A stretch of 64,000 nt of DNA, taken from contig NZ_CP101497.1 of the NCBI RefSeq assembly GCF_024362325.1, positions 1,612,001-1,676,000 on the forward strand, read 5' to 3'. The notes beneath the pieces are model-generated. The model was not told where the DNA came from. It worked only from the letters and a program-made list of their open reading frames with translations, and did not search any database. The position numbers were made by a program, and so were the translations under genes. The stretch comes from Microcella humidisoli. Lineage in GTDB: Bacteria > Actinomycetota > Actinomycetes > Actinomycetales > Microbacteriaceae. Below are positions 19,156-27,867 of this stretch, in pieces; the stretch's first letter is position 1; each line of letters opens with the position of its first letter.

Positions 19156-20087
19156 TCGGTGTCGGTCGCGACGGGGGCGGCAGCCTCGGGCGAGGTCGCG
19201 GCCCGCGACGATCCTCGGCGCACGACGCCCCGCACGATCAGCAGCACGACGAGCCCGATGAGACCGAGCGCGAGCAGCCACGGCAGCAGCACGCCGACCA
19301 CCACGAGCAGCCCGGAGCCGAAGGCGACGAGTGCTTCCCAGCCCGTGACGAGTCCGCTCAGGAACGTGTCGGGCTCGTCAATCGGGGCGATCGCGAGCGA
19401 TCCCAGGGTGAGGGTCAGGGTCGACAGGCCGACCTGATCGGCGTAGTAGCGCTGCTGCGCCTCGTAGCTCTCGAGCTGCGCCTGACGATCGCTGATGGCC
19501 GTCTCGAGGGCGATGAGATCTTCGACCGTCGCGGCGGCATCCTGCAGCGCCAGGAGGCGCGTGATCGACGACCGCAGCGCGACGACGCGCGCATCGATGT
19601 CTTGCACCTCGCGCGTCACATCGCTCGAGCTCACCTGCAGCTCCTCCACCTCGCCGAGCGCCTTGAGCTTCTCGATCGTGGCCGTGAGGCGCTCCGCCGG
19701 GATGCGCAGCACGAGTTCTGCTCCGCCGGCATCGGTTGCCATGCGCGACGAGAGCGATTGTGGGCCGTACTCGGTGCGCCCGTCCACACGACCCCCCGCG
19801 GCCTCGACGATCGACACGGCTTCGGTCGCCGCGTCGAGCGGAGCATCGACGGTCAGGTAGAGGTACCCCGTCGTGATGACGGCGCGATCCTCGTCGCCCG
19901 GCTGGCTCTCGAGGTCGCCGTCGCCCGCCGCCTCGTCGGTGACCGGGGCGCCGACGCCCTCCTCGAACCCCGGCATCCCGCCCGAGTCGCTGCCCGATTC
20001 GGACGTGGCGGCCGCCGCGCAGCCGCTCAGCAGCAGTGCGCTGAGGGCGAGGGCGGGGAGGGCGGTGAGCAGTCGTGGGGTGCGCAT
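19146..20087 (-). CDS. DUF4349 lipoprotein
   Basis: The 313-residue protein carries a lipoprotein signal peptide with lipobox L-L-S-G-C, then a linker, a periplasm-facing alpha/beta domain (TTGYLYLTVDAPLDAATEAVSIVEAAGGRV), a coiled-coil stretch of about residues 165-210 (DIDARVVALRSSITRLLALQ onward) and a C-terminal transmembrane helix near residues 255-285. This is the DUF4349 arrangement, of unknown function at the cell envelope. The start at 20087 puts the signal peptide at the N terminus and has TACCGT seven bases upstream; an in-frame start at 20147 would add an unlikely 20 residues. Confidence 0.85.
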   Translation of the reverse strand: MRTPRLLTALPALALSALLLSGCAAAATSESGSDSGGMPGFEEGVGAPVTDEAAGDGDLESQPGDEDRAVITTGYLYLTVDAPLDAATEAVSIVEAAGGRVDGRTEYGPQSLSSRMATDAGGAELVLRIPAERLTATIEKLKALGEVEELQVSSSDVTREVQDIDARVVALRSSITRLLALQDAAATVEDLIALETAISDRQAQLESYEAQQRYYADQVGLSTLTLTLGSLAIAPIDEPDTFLSGLVTGWEALVAFGSGLLVVVGVLLPWLLALGLIGLVVLLIVRGVVRRGSSRAATSPEAAAPVATDTDHS

Positions 20088-20262
20088 GGCGCTCACGGTA
20101 GACCCGTCGTTCGCCGCGGCACCACCCAACGTTTTCGGCTGAAACACGATCGTGACCTGCCGCCGAGTGCCGGCCGCTGCCGCGCGAGCCTGTGCCTGTG
20201 CCGAGAGAACCCAGAGGGAAGGGCGAGAAGCCGGCCGCGGCTCCGATCGGTCGCCTACATTC

Positions 20263-20327
20263 GAATAATTCCTCCGCGACTAGGGGTGGACGCGTAGGTC
20301 AAGGGGGTCGGCTCAGCCGGCCCCCTT
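20263..20327 (+). other. candidate short transcript ending in a terminator
   Basis: GAATAAT at 20263-20269, a good -10, is followed within 60 bases by a strong hairpin. No gene end lies between, so a short non-coding RNA or an attenuated leader is possible. Nothing else is seen in the 292 bases between the DUF4349 start and the hydrolase. Confidence 0.25.
20301..20327 (+). terminator. strong hairpin terminator
   Basis: AAGGGG and CCCCTT, then CGGCT and AGCCG, form nested arms within 20301-20327, followed by TCTCTCGTT. It can work in both directions. It is not just downstream of any gene on either strand. Confidence 0.6.
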
Positions 20328-20367
20328 CTCTCGTTCCCGGTCTCGCACGGCGGTCGTGAGCATCCGC

Positions 20368-20379
20368 CATAATCGGGCC
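20368..20379 (+). promoter_or_regulatory. leaderless -10 element (CATAAT, N6, ATG)
   Basis: CATAAT at 20368-20373 is six bases before the ATG at 20380 and decides this start over the GTG at 20356. Confidence 0.5.
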
Positions 20380-21198
20380 ATGGCGCGATGGTCGTGGTTC
20401 CGGCGGGATGCTCCGCTGCTGTCGGTCACGGGTGACACCGGCAGCGGGCCGGTCGTCGTCATGATCCACGGCATCGCTTCGTCGTCGGTCACGTTTCACC
20501 ACCTCGTGCCGCTGCTCGAGCCGACGCACCGCTGCATCACGATCGACATTCTCGGCTTCGGTGCGTCGCCGAGCCCGGAAGGGGCCACGTACTCGCTGGA
20601 CGAGCACGCCGCCGCGCTCGACCGCACGATCCGCTCGCTGCGGCTGCGCGAGCCCTTCACGCTCGTCGGCCATTCGCTCGGCAGCCTGATCGCGGCGCGC
20701 TATGCGGTGGCCCACCGGCGCGAGCTCGACCGGCTGGTGCTCGTCAGCTCGCCCATCTACCTGCCCCCCGCGATGATCGGCGACTCGGTCGACCGGGCCA
20801 GCATGGGCGCCTACTTCACGGTCTACGAGTTCTTGCGCCTGAATCCGAGCTTCACGCGGCGCACGGCGGCCGCGCTCGCCGCGATCGCGCCGATCAAGAA
20901 CGTGCTCGAGCTCACCGAGAAGAACTGGCAGCCGTTCATGCTCTCGCTGCAGAACGCGATCGAGTCGCAGACGACGCTCGCCGACCTGTCTCGCGTGCGG
21001 GTGCCCATCGACCTCGTCTACGGCGCCCTCGACCCCTTCCTCGCGCCCGGGGGTCTGGCGATCGTGCAGCAGCTTCGGCACGTGCGCGCGCACCGCGTCT
21101 CGGGTGTCGCGCACATCATCCGCCCCAAGCTCGCGCAGGCGGTTGCGCGCGTCGTCTCCGAACCACCGGCGCCGTGGGGAGCCTCGAACGGCGAATAG
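20380..21198 (+). CDS. alpha/beta hydrolase
   Basis: The 272-residue enzyme shows the alpha/beta-hydrolase fold: oxyanion segment MIHGIASSS near residue 28, nucleophile elbow VGHSLGS with Ser99, and an acid near YGALDPF. The final His is probably that of GVAHIIRPK near residue 255. Substrate and pathway are unknown. It is followed nine bases later by an aldo/keto reductase that has its own -10-like element. Confidence 0.85.
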   Translation: MARWSWFRRDAPLLSVTGDTGSGPVVVMIHGIASSSVTFHHLVPLLEPTHRCITIDILGFGASPSPEGATYSLDEHAAALDRTIRSLRLREPFTLVGHSLGSLIAARYAVAHRRELDRLVLVSSPIYLPPAMIGDSVDRASMGAYFTVYEFLRLNPSFTRRTAAALAAIAPIKNVLELTEKNWQPFMLSLQNAIESQTTLADLSRVRVPIDLVYGALDPFLAPGGLAIVQQLRHVRAHRVSGVAHIIRPKLAQAVARVVSEPPAPWGASNGE

Positions 21199-21207
21199 GC
21201 TGGCGGC
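21196..21207 (+). promoter_or_regulatory. leaderless -10 element (TAGGCT, N6, ATG)
   Basis: TAGGCT at 21196-21201 overlaps the hydrolase stop and is six bases before the ATG at 21208. Confidence 0.4.
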
Positions 21208-22194
21208 ATGAAGACCTCGATCCTCGGCCGCACCGGTGCGACCGTCTCCTCTATCGGCCTCGGAACCTGGCAGCTCGGTGCCGACTGGGGTGACGTGAGC
21301 GAGAAGGATGCCCACGCGGTGCTCGACGCCGCCGTCGAGTCGGGCGTCACGATCTTCGACACTGCTGACGCCTACGGCGATGGCCGCAGCGAGCAGCTCA
21401 TCGCCCGCTACCTGCAGTCGCGCCCCGACGTCTCCGTGTTCGTCGCGACGAAGATGGGCCGCCGCGTCGAGCAGACGGTCGAGAACTACTCGACCGAGAA
21501 CTTTCGCGCTTGGAGCGACCGCAGCCGCCGCAACCTGGGCGTCGACACGCTCGATCTCGTGCAGCTGCACTGCCCGCCGACTCCCGTCTATTCGATCGAC
21601 CGCGTCTACGACGACCTCGATCAGCTGGTCGACGAGGGTGTCATGAAGAACTACGGCGTGAGCGTCGAGACGGCCGAGGAGGCGCTCACGGCGATCGCCC
21701 GCCCCAACGTGGCAAGCGTGCAGATCGTGCTCAACGCGTTCCGGCTCAAGCCGCTCGACGCGGTGCTGCCCGCCGCGATCGCCGCGGGCGTCGGCATCAT
21801 CGCGCGCGTTCCGCTCGCCTCGGGCCTGCTGAGCGGGCGCTACACGAAGGACACCGTCTTCGCCGAGAACGACCACCGCACCTACAACCGCGACGGCTCG
21901 CACTTCGACCAGGGCGAGACCTTCGCGGGGGTCGACTACGCCACCGGCGTCGAGGCGGCCGTCGAGTTCTCGGCGCTCGCCGCCGAGCACGGCCTCGCGC
22001 CGGCGACGGCCGCGCTGGCCTGGCTCGCGCAGCTGCCCGGCGTCAGCACGGTCATCCCCGGTGCCCGCTCGCCCGAGCAGGCGCGGGGCAATGCCGCTGC
22101 GGGAGAGGTCGACGAGCTCGGCGCCGAGTTCCACGCCCGCGTCGTCGAGCTCTACGACCGGCGGTTCCGCGCGGCCGTGCACGAGCGCTGGTAG
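21208..22194 (+). CDS. aldo/keto reductase
   Basis: The 328-residue NADPH-dependent oxidoreductase has the catalytic tetrad: Asp51 and Tyr56 (FDTADAYGDGRSE), Lys82 (ATKMGRR) and His121 (LVQLHCPP). The C-terminal cofactor segment VSTVIPGARSPEQARGNAAA binds the 2'-phosphate of NADP. It belongs to the broad AKR family acting on aldehydes and ketones in the cytoplasm; the substrate cannot be told. It is followed ten bases later by an MFS transporter gene. Confidence 0.9.
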   Translation: MKTSILGRTGATVSSIGLGTWQLGADWGDVSEKDAHAVLDAAVESGVTIFDTADAYGDGRSEQLIARYLQSRPDVSVFVATKMGRRVEQTVENYSTENFRAWSDRSRRNLGVDTLDLVQLHCPPTPVYSIDRVYDDLDQLVDEGVMKNYGVSVETAEEALTAIARPNVASVQIVLNAFRLKPLDAVLPAAIAAGVGIIARVPLASGLLSGRYTKDTVFAENDHRTYNRDGSHFDQGETFAGVDYATGVEAAVEFSALAAEHGLAPATAALAWLAQLPGVSTVIPGARSPEQARGNAAAGEVDELGAEFHARVVELYDRRFRAAVHERW

Positions 22195-22204
22195 CGAGCG
22201 CGGC

Positions 22205-23524
22205 GTGATCTCCGGCTCCACCCCGGGCGCAGCATCCACCGGCCCGACCCCGCGTCGGGGGCTCGGCCGCACCTTCGCCAACGTCTTCACGGCGAACCTC
22301 GCCTCGAGCCTCGGCGACGGCATCGCGCGCACGGCGTCCCCGCTGCTCGCCGCGCGGCTCACCGACGACCCCGTGCTCATCGCCGGCATCGGCGCCGTGG
22401 CGATGCTGCCGTGGCTGTTCTTCGCCCTGCCGGCTGGAATCCTCGTCGACCGCATGGATCGCCGCCGAGCTCTCGCGCTCGCCGCGGGCGTGCGCACACT
22501 GCTCGCCGTCGTCCTTCTCGTGCTCGTCGCGATGAACGCACTCACGATCTGGTGGCTCTACCTCGTGATCTTCGTCTACGGCGTGTGCGAGACGCTGTAT
22601 GACGGGGCCATCCGCGCCGTGGTGCCGAGCGTTGTGCCGAAGCAGCAGCTGCCCCGGGCCAACGCGCGCATCGAGGGTGCCGAACTCGTCGTGCAGAACT
22701 TCGCGGCCGCGCCGCTCACCTCGGCACTTTTCGCGGTCGCCGTGCTCATCCCCATCGGCGGGCTCGTCGCGGCGTTCGGCCTCGCGGCCCTCCTCGCCGT
22801 GCTGCTGCCGGCGATCGCCTCCGGGCGGCAGTTCCATGCGGCATCGACCGAGCCGGTCGTGCCGTTCCGCCGGCAGCTCGCCGACGGCTGGCACTTCATC
22901 ATGGGCAACCGGATGCTGCGCACGCTGTGGTTCGTCAGCATCCCCGTCGCGATCCTGTTCTCGGCCTCCAGCGCGACGCTCGTGCTCTTCGTGCTCGACA
23001 CCCTCGCCATCCCCGAGGCCGGATTCGGGCTCTTCCTGCTCTCCGGCGCCGTCGGCGGGCTGCTCGGCTCGGTCGTCGCCTCGCGGCTGGCGCGCCGCTT
23101 CGGGCTCGGGCCCGTGATGGCGGCGATGAACCTCCTCGCGGGCATCCTCGTACTGCTGACGGGGCTGTTCCCGGTGCCGATCGCCGCGATCGTGCTGTTC
23201 GCGCTCGGCGCCGCGACGACGACGATCTGGAACGTGCTCATGATGTCGTTCCGCCAGGCGATCATCCCGGGCCGGCTGCTCGGCCGCGTGCACGGCACGT
23301 GGCGCACGCTGCTGTGGGGCACGATGCCCATCGGCTCGCTCATCGGCGGAGCGCTCGCCCTCATCGACCTCACGGTGCCGTGGATCGTCGGGGGCGCGGG
23401 CATCACCGTGCTCGGCCTGATCTTCTACCGCTTCTTGATGACGCTTCCGAATCCCGAAGACATCGACAACGGGGATGCCCCACCCCCGCCGACCGGCACC
23501 GTGCCGGTCGTGCCCGCCGCCTGA
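22205..23524 (+). CDS. MFS transporter
   Basis: The 439-residue membrane protein has about twelve helices. The loop between helices two and three, GILVDRMDRRRALALAAG, carries the MFS signature (G-x-x-x-D-R-x-x-R-R). It is of the type annotated as drug efflux or enterobactin-exporter-like (MFS_3). The next gene resembles siderophore-interacting proteins, which hints at iron or siderophore traffic but does not prove it. GTG 22205 is chosen because the frame before it lies inside the aldo/keto reductase gene. Confidence 0.85.
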   Translation: MISGSTPGAASTGPTPRRGLGRTFANVFTANLASSLGDGIARTASPLLAARLTDDPVLIAGIGAVAMLPWLFFALPAGILVDRMDRRRALALAAGVRTLLAVVLLVLVAMNALTIWWLYLVIFVYGVCETLYDGAIRAVVPSVVPKQQLPRANARIEGAELVVQNFAAAPLTSALFAVAVLIPIGGLVAAFGLAALLAVLLPAIASGRQFHAASTEPVVPFRRQLADGWHFIMGNRMLRTLWFVSIPVAILFSASSATLVLFVLDTLAIPEAGFGLFLLSGAVGGLLGSVVASRLARRFGLGPVMAAMNLLAGILVLLTGLFPVPIAAIVLFALGAATTTIWNVLMMSFRQAIIPGRLLGRVHGTWRTLLWGTMPIGSLIGGALALIDLTVPWIVGGAGITVLGLIFYRFLMTLPNPEDIDNGDAPPPPTGTVPVVPAA

Positions 23525-23535
23525 ATCGAGCCGTC

Positions 23536-24270
23536 GTGCCGTACTCGCTCGCCCGTCACCCCTTCCCGCCCGCGGTGCGGCAGGTGCGCCTCGGCGCGCG
23601 AACGGTGCTGAGCGTCGCCGGTGACGACGCCTACGTGCGCCTGCGGCTCGTCGAGGCGAGGCCCGGCGAGCTCGCGGGATTCGTCGCGCCCGGCGGGGGA
23701 GACCACGTGCGCGTCGAGGCGGTCGAGGGCGAACCCCGCACCGAGACCGTCGTCGACCACTCCGTCGACGACGGATGGATCGACCTCGACGTGCTCGTGC
23801 ACGGTGAGCCGGGCGCCGAGCTCGGGGTGATCGGCGCGTGGGCGGCGCAGGCTCCGCTCGGGTCGCCCGCCGTCATGGCGGGGCCCAAGGGCTCGGTCGT
23901 GCTGTCCGGAGCACCCGAGGAGGTCGTGCTCGCGGGCGACGACAGCGCCCTGCCGGCGGTGCGCCGCTACCTCCGGATGCTCGGCCCGAGCATCACCGGG
24001 CACCTGCTGCTCGAGACCCGGTTCGACCTGGCATCGCTCGGCATCGAGCCGCCCGGGGGGCTGCGCGTGAGCATCCTGAGCCCCGACCCGCACCGACCGA
24101 GCGTGGCGCTCGCCGAGGCTCTCGCCGCGCTGCCGGCTCCCACCGACCCGCTCGAGCGCTTCGTCTTCGCGTGCGGCGAGCAGTCGCTCGTCGCCCCCGC
24201 CCGCGCGGTGCTCGCCCACTGGGGCATCGACGTCGAGCGCGCCGTCGTCAAGGGCTACTGGAAGCGCTAG
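23536..24270 (+). CDS. siderophore-interacting-protein-like (SIP), degenerate flavin site
   Basis: The 244-residue protein ends in VKGYWKR, the hallmark terminus of siderophore-interacting ferric reductases, and has the C-terminal NAD-domain segments VVLAGDDSALPAVRRYLRML and FACGEQSL. SIP proteins reduce ferric siderophores in the cytoplasm. The N-terminal barrel is present (FVAPGGGDHVRVEA), but the usual R-x-Y-T-x-R FAD-binding motif is missing; the corresponding stretch reads EPRTETVVDHS. It may therefore bind flavin poorly or have changed function. GTG start, 11 bases after the MFS stop; its own stop overlaps the convergent hydrolase gene by four bases. Confidence 0.8.
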   Translation: MPYSLARHPFPPAVRQVRLGARTVLSVAGDDAYVRLRLVEARPGELAGFVAPGGGDHVRVEAVEGEPRTETVVDHSVDDGWIDLDVLVHGEPGAELGVIGAWAAQAPLGSPAVMAGPKGSVVLSGAPEEVVLAGDDSALPAVRRYLRMLGPSITGHLLLETRFDLASLGIEPPGGLRVSILSPDPHRPSVALAEALAALPAPTDPLERFVFACGEQSLVAPARAVLAHWGIDVERAVVKGYWKR

Positions 24271-25037
24271 GGCGTCTCGCTCGCGCGCAGCCAGTCGAGC
24301 AGGTGCCGCAGCGTCGCCTCGGGCGCATCGCGGTGCACGCTGTGACCCGCGCCCGCGACCACGACGGCCTCGAGCAGCGGGTTGGTCGCGAGCACCGCCG
24401 CCGCGTGCTCGCCGGCGAACATCGCCCCGTGGTCGGGGTCGGCCGCGATCACCAGCGTCGGGGCGGCGATGTGCGGCACGAACGCCGTGACATTCCAGTC
24501 GTCGTTGTCGAGCACCATGCGCTCGAGCGCGAACCGCGACGCGGCCTGCACCGCCCACACCCGAAACTCGATGTCGAGCGGGTGCCAGTGCGGAAACTGC
24601 TCGGCGATGCTCGCGACCGTCGCGCCGTCGTGGTTGGCGAGCTGACCCGCGAGCACGCTCTGCCGCGCGGGCTCGTCGAGCTGCAGCGCGGGGTCGAGCA
24701 GCACGAGCCGCTCCGACCACGCAGACTCGGTGCCCGCCGCCTGCGCCGCCGCGGCCGCGCCGATCGAGTGCCCCACGACGAGCTGCCAGGGGCCGTCGCC
24801 CTCGGGCCGCGTGCCGAGCAGATCACCGGCGATGTCCTCGATGCGGTACCGGGATGCCCGCGGCGCGGCGCCGTGCCCCCGCAGATCGACGGCCGTCGCC
24901 GACCACCCGGCATCGGCGAGACCCTCGCTGATGCGCCACGTGGTCTGAGCGGATGACCCCAGTCCGTGCACGAGCAGCGCGCGTCGGGGGCTCTCGGGGT
25001 CGCCCCAGTGCCAGCGGGGCAGTGTCACCGTGCTCAT
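24267..25037 (-). CDS. alpha/beta hydrolase
   Basis: The 256-residue enzyme has LLVHGLGSSAQTTW near residue 21, the nucleophile elbow VVGHSIGAA with Ser91, an acid in VIAADPDHG, and a C-terminal GAGHSVHRDAP His. The layout is that of small esterases and lactonases; the substrate is unknown. The start at ATG 25037 has TAGGCT seven bases upstream. It is not near-identical to the other hydrolase at 20.4 kb. Confidence 0.85.
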   Translation of the reverse strand: MSTVTLPRWHWGDPESPRRALLVHGLGSSAQTTWRISEGLADAGWSATAVDLRGHGAAPRASRYRIEDIAGDLLGTRPEGDGPWQLVVGHSIGAAAAAQAAGTESAWSERLVLLDPALQLDEPARQSVLAGQLANHDGATVASIAEQFPHWHPLDIEFRVWAVQAASRFALERMVLDNDDWNVTAFVPHIAAPTLVIAADPDHGAMFAGEHAAAVLATNPLLEAVVVAGAGHSVHRDAPEATLRHLLDWLRASETP

Positions 25038-25141
25038 GCGCAGGAGCCTAGTCGCGCCGTCGCCGGCCCGCCGCGTCGGGCCGGACCGCGAATCGGCTGA
25101 GTGCGGGAATCGATCGCCCGGCACCCCGGTTACGGCTCAGC

Positions 25142-25699
25142 ATGACCCGCATCATGATCATCATCGGCTCCGTCCGTCCCGGCCGCATCGGCCTGCCCAT
25201 CGCCCACTGGGTGCGCGACCGCGTCGCCGCCGCGGGTCACGAGGTCGACCTCGTCGACCTCGCCGTGCTGAACCTGCCGTTCATGGACGAGCCCGAGCAC
25301 CCCGCCAAGCGCGCCTATACGAAGCCGCACACGATCGCGTGGAGCGCGCGCGTCGAGCAGGCCGATGCCGTGCTGCTCGTGAGCCCCGAGTACAACCACA
25401 GCTACAGCCCGGCGCTCAAGAACGCGCTCGACTTCCTCGCGCTCGAATGGCAGGGCAAGCCCGTCGGCGTCGTGAGCTACGGCGGAGCATCCGGAGGCCT
25501 GCGGGGCGCCGCCGCCCTCGATGCGGTGCTGACGACGATCGGCCTCGTGCGGGTTCCCGTCGACGTGGCGATCAACGGGCCGCACGCTCAGCTCGTCGAC
25601 GGCACGTTCGCGGCGGACGCGAAGAACGATGCGACGCTCGCGAAGCTCCTCGACGGCCTCGACCGATACGCCGAGGCGCTGCGCCCGCTGCGCAGCTAG
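25142..25699 (+). CDS. NADPH-dependent FMN reductase family protein
   Basis: The 185-residue flavodoxin-like protein has the FMN phosphate loop GSVRPGRIGLPIAHWV at residues 10-25 and the isoalloxazine-contacting SPEYNHSYSPALKNALDFL. Such enzymes reduce free FMN, quinones or azo compounds with NADPH. It lies ten bases before the end of pobA on the opposite strand; a role in supplying reduced flavin or removing quinones near an aromatic pathway is possible but only inferred from position. Confidence 0.9.
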   Translation: MTRIMIIIGSVRPGRIGLPIAHWVRDRVAAAGHEVDLVDLAVLNLPFMDEPEHPAKRAYTKPHTIAWSARVEQADAVLLVSPEYNHSYSPALKNALDFLALEWQGKPVGVVSYGGASGGLRGAAALDAVLTTIGLVRVPVDVAINGPHAQLVDGTFAADAKNDATLAKLLDGLDRYAEALRPLRS

Positions 25700-25709
25700 C
25701 CGGTCGTCG

Positions 25710-26897
25710 TCAGGACTCTGCGGCGAGCGGCCAGCCGGTGTAGCCCTCGGCCACATAGGTCTGGCCCGCGGTGGACTCCACGATCGAGCGCAGCTCGCCG
25801 AGCTGTCGACGCCGATCGAAGTCTGAGGCGTCGTCGGTCACGTGCAGCATGGTGGTGAGCCACCACGAGAAGTGCTGCGCCTTCCAGATGCGCTGCATCG
25901 CCCGCTCTTCGAAGGAGTCGATGAGGCGCGCGTCGTTCTCGAGAAGGAGCGCACGCAGCGCGACGTGCAGGAGGGCGACATCCGCGATCGCCAGGTTCAT
26001 GCCCTTCGCGCCGGTGGGCGGCACCGTGTGAGCGGCATCCCCGATGATGGCGACGCGGCCGCGGCGCATGGCGTGTGCCACGAAGCTGCGGAATCGCAGC
26101 ACATCGCGCTGGAAGATCGGGCCTTCGATCAGGCGGGTGCCGGGCACGCGCTTCTGCATGTTCTCCCAGATCTCGGCCTCTGAGAGCGAGTCGGGGTCGA
26201 GCGCGGGGTCGCACTGGAAGTACATGCGCTGCACCGTCTCGCTGCGCTGGCTGATGAGCGCGAAGCCGTCGGGCGAGTTGCTATAGATGAGCTCCTCCGA
26301 GCTCGGTGGTGCTTCGCAGAGAATGCCGAACCAGGCGAAGGGGTACTCGCGGAAGTACCCGCCCTGGCTCGAGCCCGTGACGGTGGGGCGCACGACACTG
26401 CGGGAACCGTCGGCGCCGACGACGAAGTCGGCCTCGATGACGAGCTCCTGCCCATCGGCATCGGCCGCGAGCACTCGCGGGCGATCGGGATTCGAGTCGT
26501 CGATGCGGTCGACGGTCACCCCGAAGCGCAGGTCCTGCCCGGCGGCGAGGCGCGCGGCGATGAGATCTTTCAGCACTTCGTGCTGCGGGTAGAGCCAGGC
26601 GCTGCGGCCGGTGAGGCTCGGGAAGTCGATGCGGTGGCCTTCGCCCTCGAAGCGCAGCTCGATGCCGTCATGGCGCCGCCCGACGGTGCGCGCTCGGCTG
26701 TGCTCGCCGATCGTGTCGAGCAGTTCGACCGTGCCCTGCTCGAGGATGCCGGCGCGGATGGTGCTCTCGATCTCACCGCGCGTGCGCAGGTCGACGATCA
26801 CCGAGTCGATGCCCGCCTCGTCGAGCAGGTGGGCGAGCATGAGGCCGGCCGGGCCGGCTCCGACGATGGCGACGGGCGTGCGCACGGTGGTGGTCAT
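25710..26897 (-). CDS. pobA: 4-hydroxybenzoate 3-monooxygenase PobA
   Basis: The 395-residue FAD monooxygenase hydroxylates 4-hydroxybenzoate to protocatechuate with NAD(P)H and O2. It shows the FAD motif VAIVGAGPAGLMLAHLL at the N terminus, the FVVGADGSRSVVR segment contacting FAD and NADPH, and GDAAHTVPPTGAKGMNLAIADV. RAGILEQGTVELLDT is the typical PobA substrate-side region. It reads away from an IclR-family gene, with an IclR-type palindrome 75 bases upstream and a ribosome-binding site GAAGGAGA just before ATG. It links the cre product 4-hydroxybenzoate to the pca genes. Confidence 0.93.
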   Translation of the reverse strand: MTTTVRTPVAIVGAGPAGLMLAHLLDEAGIDSVIVDLRTRGEIESTIRAGILEQGTVELLDTIGEHSRARTVGRRHDGIELRFEGEGHRIDFPSLTGRSAWLYPQHEVLKDLIAARLAAGQDLRFGVTVDRIDDSNPDRPRVLAADADGQELVIEADFVVGADGSRSVVRPTVTGSSQGGYFREYPFAWFGILCEAPPSSEELIYSNSPDGFALISQRSETVQRMYFQCDPALDPDSLSEAEIWENMQKRVPGTRLIEGPIFQRDVLRFRSFVAHAMRRGRVAIIGDAAHTVPPTGAKGMNLAIADVALLHVALRALLLENDARLIDSFEERAMQRIWKAQHFSWWLTTMLHVTDDASDFDRRRQLGELRSIVESTAGQTYVAEGYTGWPLAAES

Positions 26898-26971
26898 GAG
26901 GTCTCCTTCGACGGGGTGCGGGATGCGGCGCCCTCATTGTGTGGCGGGCAACCGCTCCGAGTGCGAAAGAG

Positions 26972-26986
26972 TCCCGATGAACGGGA
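26972..26986 (-). promoter_or_regulatory. IclR-type operator 1 (pobA promoter)
   Basis: Read on the minus strand this is TCCCGTTCATCGGGA, a palindrome with 5-bp arms around TTCAT. It matches the consensus TYCCRTTCANYGGRA shared by four sites in the aromatic island and is 75 bases upstream of the pobA ATG. Confidence 0.6.
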
Positions 26987-27008
26987 TTAGTCTCGCTCGC
27001 CGACGCGC

Positions 27009-27761
27009 TCAGGAGCGCACGCCGAGCGCGCGCTCGATCTCCGTGCGGCCGCGATGCAGCTCGGCGAGGGCCGGCACAGTGGGTGCATCGCGGCGGATCA
27101 CGACGGAGAGTGCGGCGACGACGGTGCCCGTCTCGTCTCGCACGGGCACGGCGACCCCGGTCGACACGGCTTCGATGGATCCGCGGGCGATCGCGTGGCC
27201 GAGCGCGCGCACTTCGGCGAGCTTGCGCCGCAGTTCGCCGGCATCGGCAATGGTCTCGGTCGTCAGCCGGGTGAGCGGGCTGGCCAGTATTCGTTCTTGC
27301 AGCTCATGCCCGCCGTAGGCGAGCAGCACGAGGCCGGATGACGAGGCGTGCAGCGGCAGGCGGCCGGCAACGCGGGTGACGTTCGAGCCCGACTCCGGCC
27401 CGCTCAGGCGCTCGAGAAAGAGCGCTTCGTCCTGCTCGAGCACAGCGAGCTGGGTGTGTTCGCGGATGCGTGCCTGCACGCGCTCCATCGCGGGCATCGC
27501 GGCCTGCCGAAGGCGGAGCGCTTGAGACGACCGCGTCGCGAGCTCCCAGAGGCGCATGCCGATGCGGATGCGGCGATCGTCGTCTCGTTCGAGAAGCCCC
27601 GCGTCGACGAGCTCACCGACGATGCGGTGCGCCGTCGAGCGAGGAAGCCCCGACCGCCGCCCGATCTCGGCGGCGGTCTGCACCGTGCGCGCCGGGGTGA
27701 AGGTCTCGAGCACGCGAACGAGACGGTCGGTCACCGAGTCGCCGGTGGAGGAGTTCGCCAT
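27009..27761 (-). CDS. IclR-family transcriptional regulator of the pob/pca genes
   Basis: The 250-residue regulator has an N-terminal winged helix (residues about 10-65: RLVRVLETFTPARTVQTAAE, then SGLPRSTAHRIVGELVDAGLL) and a C-terminal effector domain with GRLPLHASSSGLVLLA and ISTGVAVPVRDE-like segments typical of PcaR/PobR-type IclR proteins. It sits between pobA and pcaH, divergent from pcaH, and a palindrome lies between the two. It probably senses an intermediate such as protocatechuate or 4-hydroxybenzoate. The start at ATG 27761 is supported by CATGCT six bases upstream. Confidence 0.88.
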   Translation of the reverse strand: MANSSTGDSVTDRLVRVLETFTPARTVQTAAEIGRRSGLPRSTAHRIVGELVDAGLLERDDDRRIRIGMRLWELATRSSQALRLRQAAMPAMERVQARIREHTQLAVLEQDEALFLERLSGPESGSNVTRVAGRLPLHASSSGLVLLAYGGHELQERILASPLTRLTTETIADAGELRRKLAEVRALGHAIARGSIEAVSTGVAVPVRDETGTVVAALSVVIRRDAPTVPALAELHRGRTEIERALGVRS

Positions 27762-27780
27762 GACCCGAGCATGACATTCA

Positions 27781-27797
27781 TTCCCATTCAGTGGGAA
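27781..27797. promoter_or_regulatory. IclR-type operator 2 (regulator/pcaH intergenic)
   Basis: TTCCCATTCAGTGGGAA is a perfect palindrome with 6-bp arms; its inner 15 bases match TYCCRTTCANYGGRA. It lies 20 bases from the regulator start, immediately upstream of its -10 element, and 71 bases before pcaH, so it may serve both. Confidence 0.7.
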
Positions 27798-27867
27798 GCC
27801 TCGGGCGCCGCGATCGCGGCGGCCGCAAGAATGACCGGCACCGCCACCCCGCTGTCGAGGAGCACCC

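Noticed and set aside
20299..22545. A long open frame on the minus strand across the hydrolase, aldo/keto reductase and MFS genes
   Set aside because: The plus-strand genes are recognised by catalytic motifs; the minus frame gives low-complexity sequence only.
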